This document shows, piece by piece, positions 63,761 to 64,000 of a stretch of 64,000 bases of DNA (within the stretch, counting starts at the first letter, position 1; each line of letters opens with the position of its first letter). Source of the stretch: Dendrophyllia cribrosa (taxonomy: Eukaryota > Cnidaria > Anthozoa > Scleractinia > Dendrophylliidae); assembly GCA_024195265.1 (NCBI GenBank), contig JAJLRJ010000009.1, positions 29,892,710 to 29,956,709 of the forward strand, read 5' to 3'. The position numbers were made by a program, and so were the translations under genes. The notes beneath the pieces were generated by a model that had not been told where the DNA came from, ran no database searches, and worked only from the letters and a program-made list of their open reading frames with translations.

Positions 63761-64000
63761 CTTTGGACATTCAAGAATGTCATATCCAAGTAAAGGTTTG
63801 TATATTCCCATTTTTTTTTGGCGTTAGAGTTGCCAAGATTTCTCAAGGAAAAACGTTTTTGTTTTTGTTGTTGGTCACGCACACACAAGATGGCGTGATT
63901 TTATGTCTTTCGTTCGCGATTTTCAACAAATTCTTAAAAATCCCAAATTCATTTCCCCAAACTAAACTTTACATATTTTGAAAGATCGTCAACTCTAGTA

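Larger units (their letters stand above)
58838..64000. repeat. Large palindromic repeat with nested insertions, running off the window
   Basis: Sequence 58838-59405 is repeated inverted in three pieces: 63770-64000 (matching 58838-59078), 62229-62369 (59064-59205) and 60838-61037 (59210-59405). The gaps are explained by two later insertions, at 62370-63760 and about 61048-62228. The central spacer (59406-60837) holds a pogo-like MITE. The match reaches the last base, so the repeat continues outside the window. Frames in it are shadows. Confidence 0.85.

Overview
The window looks like nuclear DNA of a cnidarian, most likely a stony coral or a close relative. It is AT-rich, its genes are cut into many short exons with GT..AG introns, and the one protein that can be read end to end is an animal sorting nexin. 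Introns and intergenic DNA are packed with short inverted-repeat (MITE/foldback) elements, minisatellites and unusually long poly(G) tracts. There is nothing prokaryotic here, and I see no intact transposase, viral gene or CRISPR array. Most open frames in the window are shadows of repeats.

Layout. (1) 1-3.9 kb is repetitive: a poly(G)-headed dispersed repeat, a 111-bp tandem repeat, a 2.7-kb element with ~450-bp terminal inverted repeats and TTAA at both ends, and a CCAAT-rich MITE. (2) At 5.77-6.69 kb on the minus strand lies a class A GPCR broken by one frameshift. An inverted-repeat region reaching 8.66 kb abuts its start codon. (3) At 12.26-17.84 kb on the minus strand are six phase-consistent exons resembling the N-terminal part of RNA exonuclease REXO5. 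No exonuclease domain was found, and the last frame ends inside a MITE. (4) At 17.96-47.68 kb on the plus strand is a SNX14 ortholog. I reconstructed it as 40 exons whose phases all agree, encoding about 925 residues: two membrane segments, a Cys/His motif, PXA, RGS, a divergent PX and a C-terminal nexin domain. Its start is only 123 bp from the REXO5-like start, so the two probably share a bidirectional promoter. A small coiled-coil gene may sit antisense inside intron 23. (5) 49-52.9 kb is a ~240-bp satellite interrupted by several insertions. (6) At 53.07-55.52 kb on the plus strand is a four-exon gene for an unrecognised basic, proline/serine-rich, probably nuclear protein. An in-frame TAG cuts off a Gln/Pro-rich tail. 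(7) 56-64 kb is a nested pile of repeats: a large palindromic unit holding a pogo/Tigger-like MITE, an element whose arms are 21-bp minisatellites, and a 1.39-kb element with a clean 9-bp target duplication.

The most unusual signal is a set of three foldback elements in SNX14 introns (36.97-37.48, 42.08-42.32 and 45.20-45.50 kb). Each carries a different tRNA-like core between its inverted arms, and one keeps good pol III A and B boxes. All exon boundaries and repeat limits were read by eye. No alignment, expression or database search was run.
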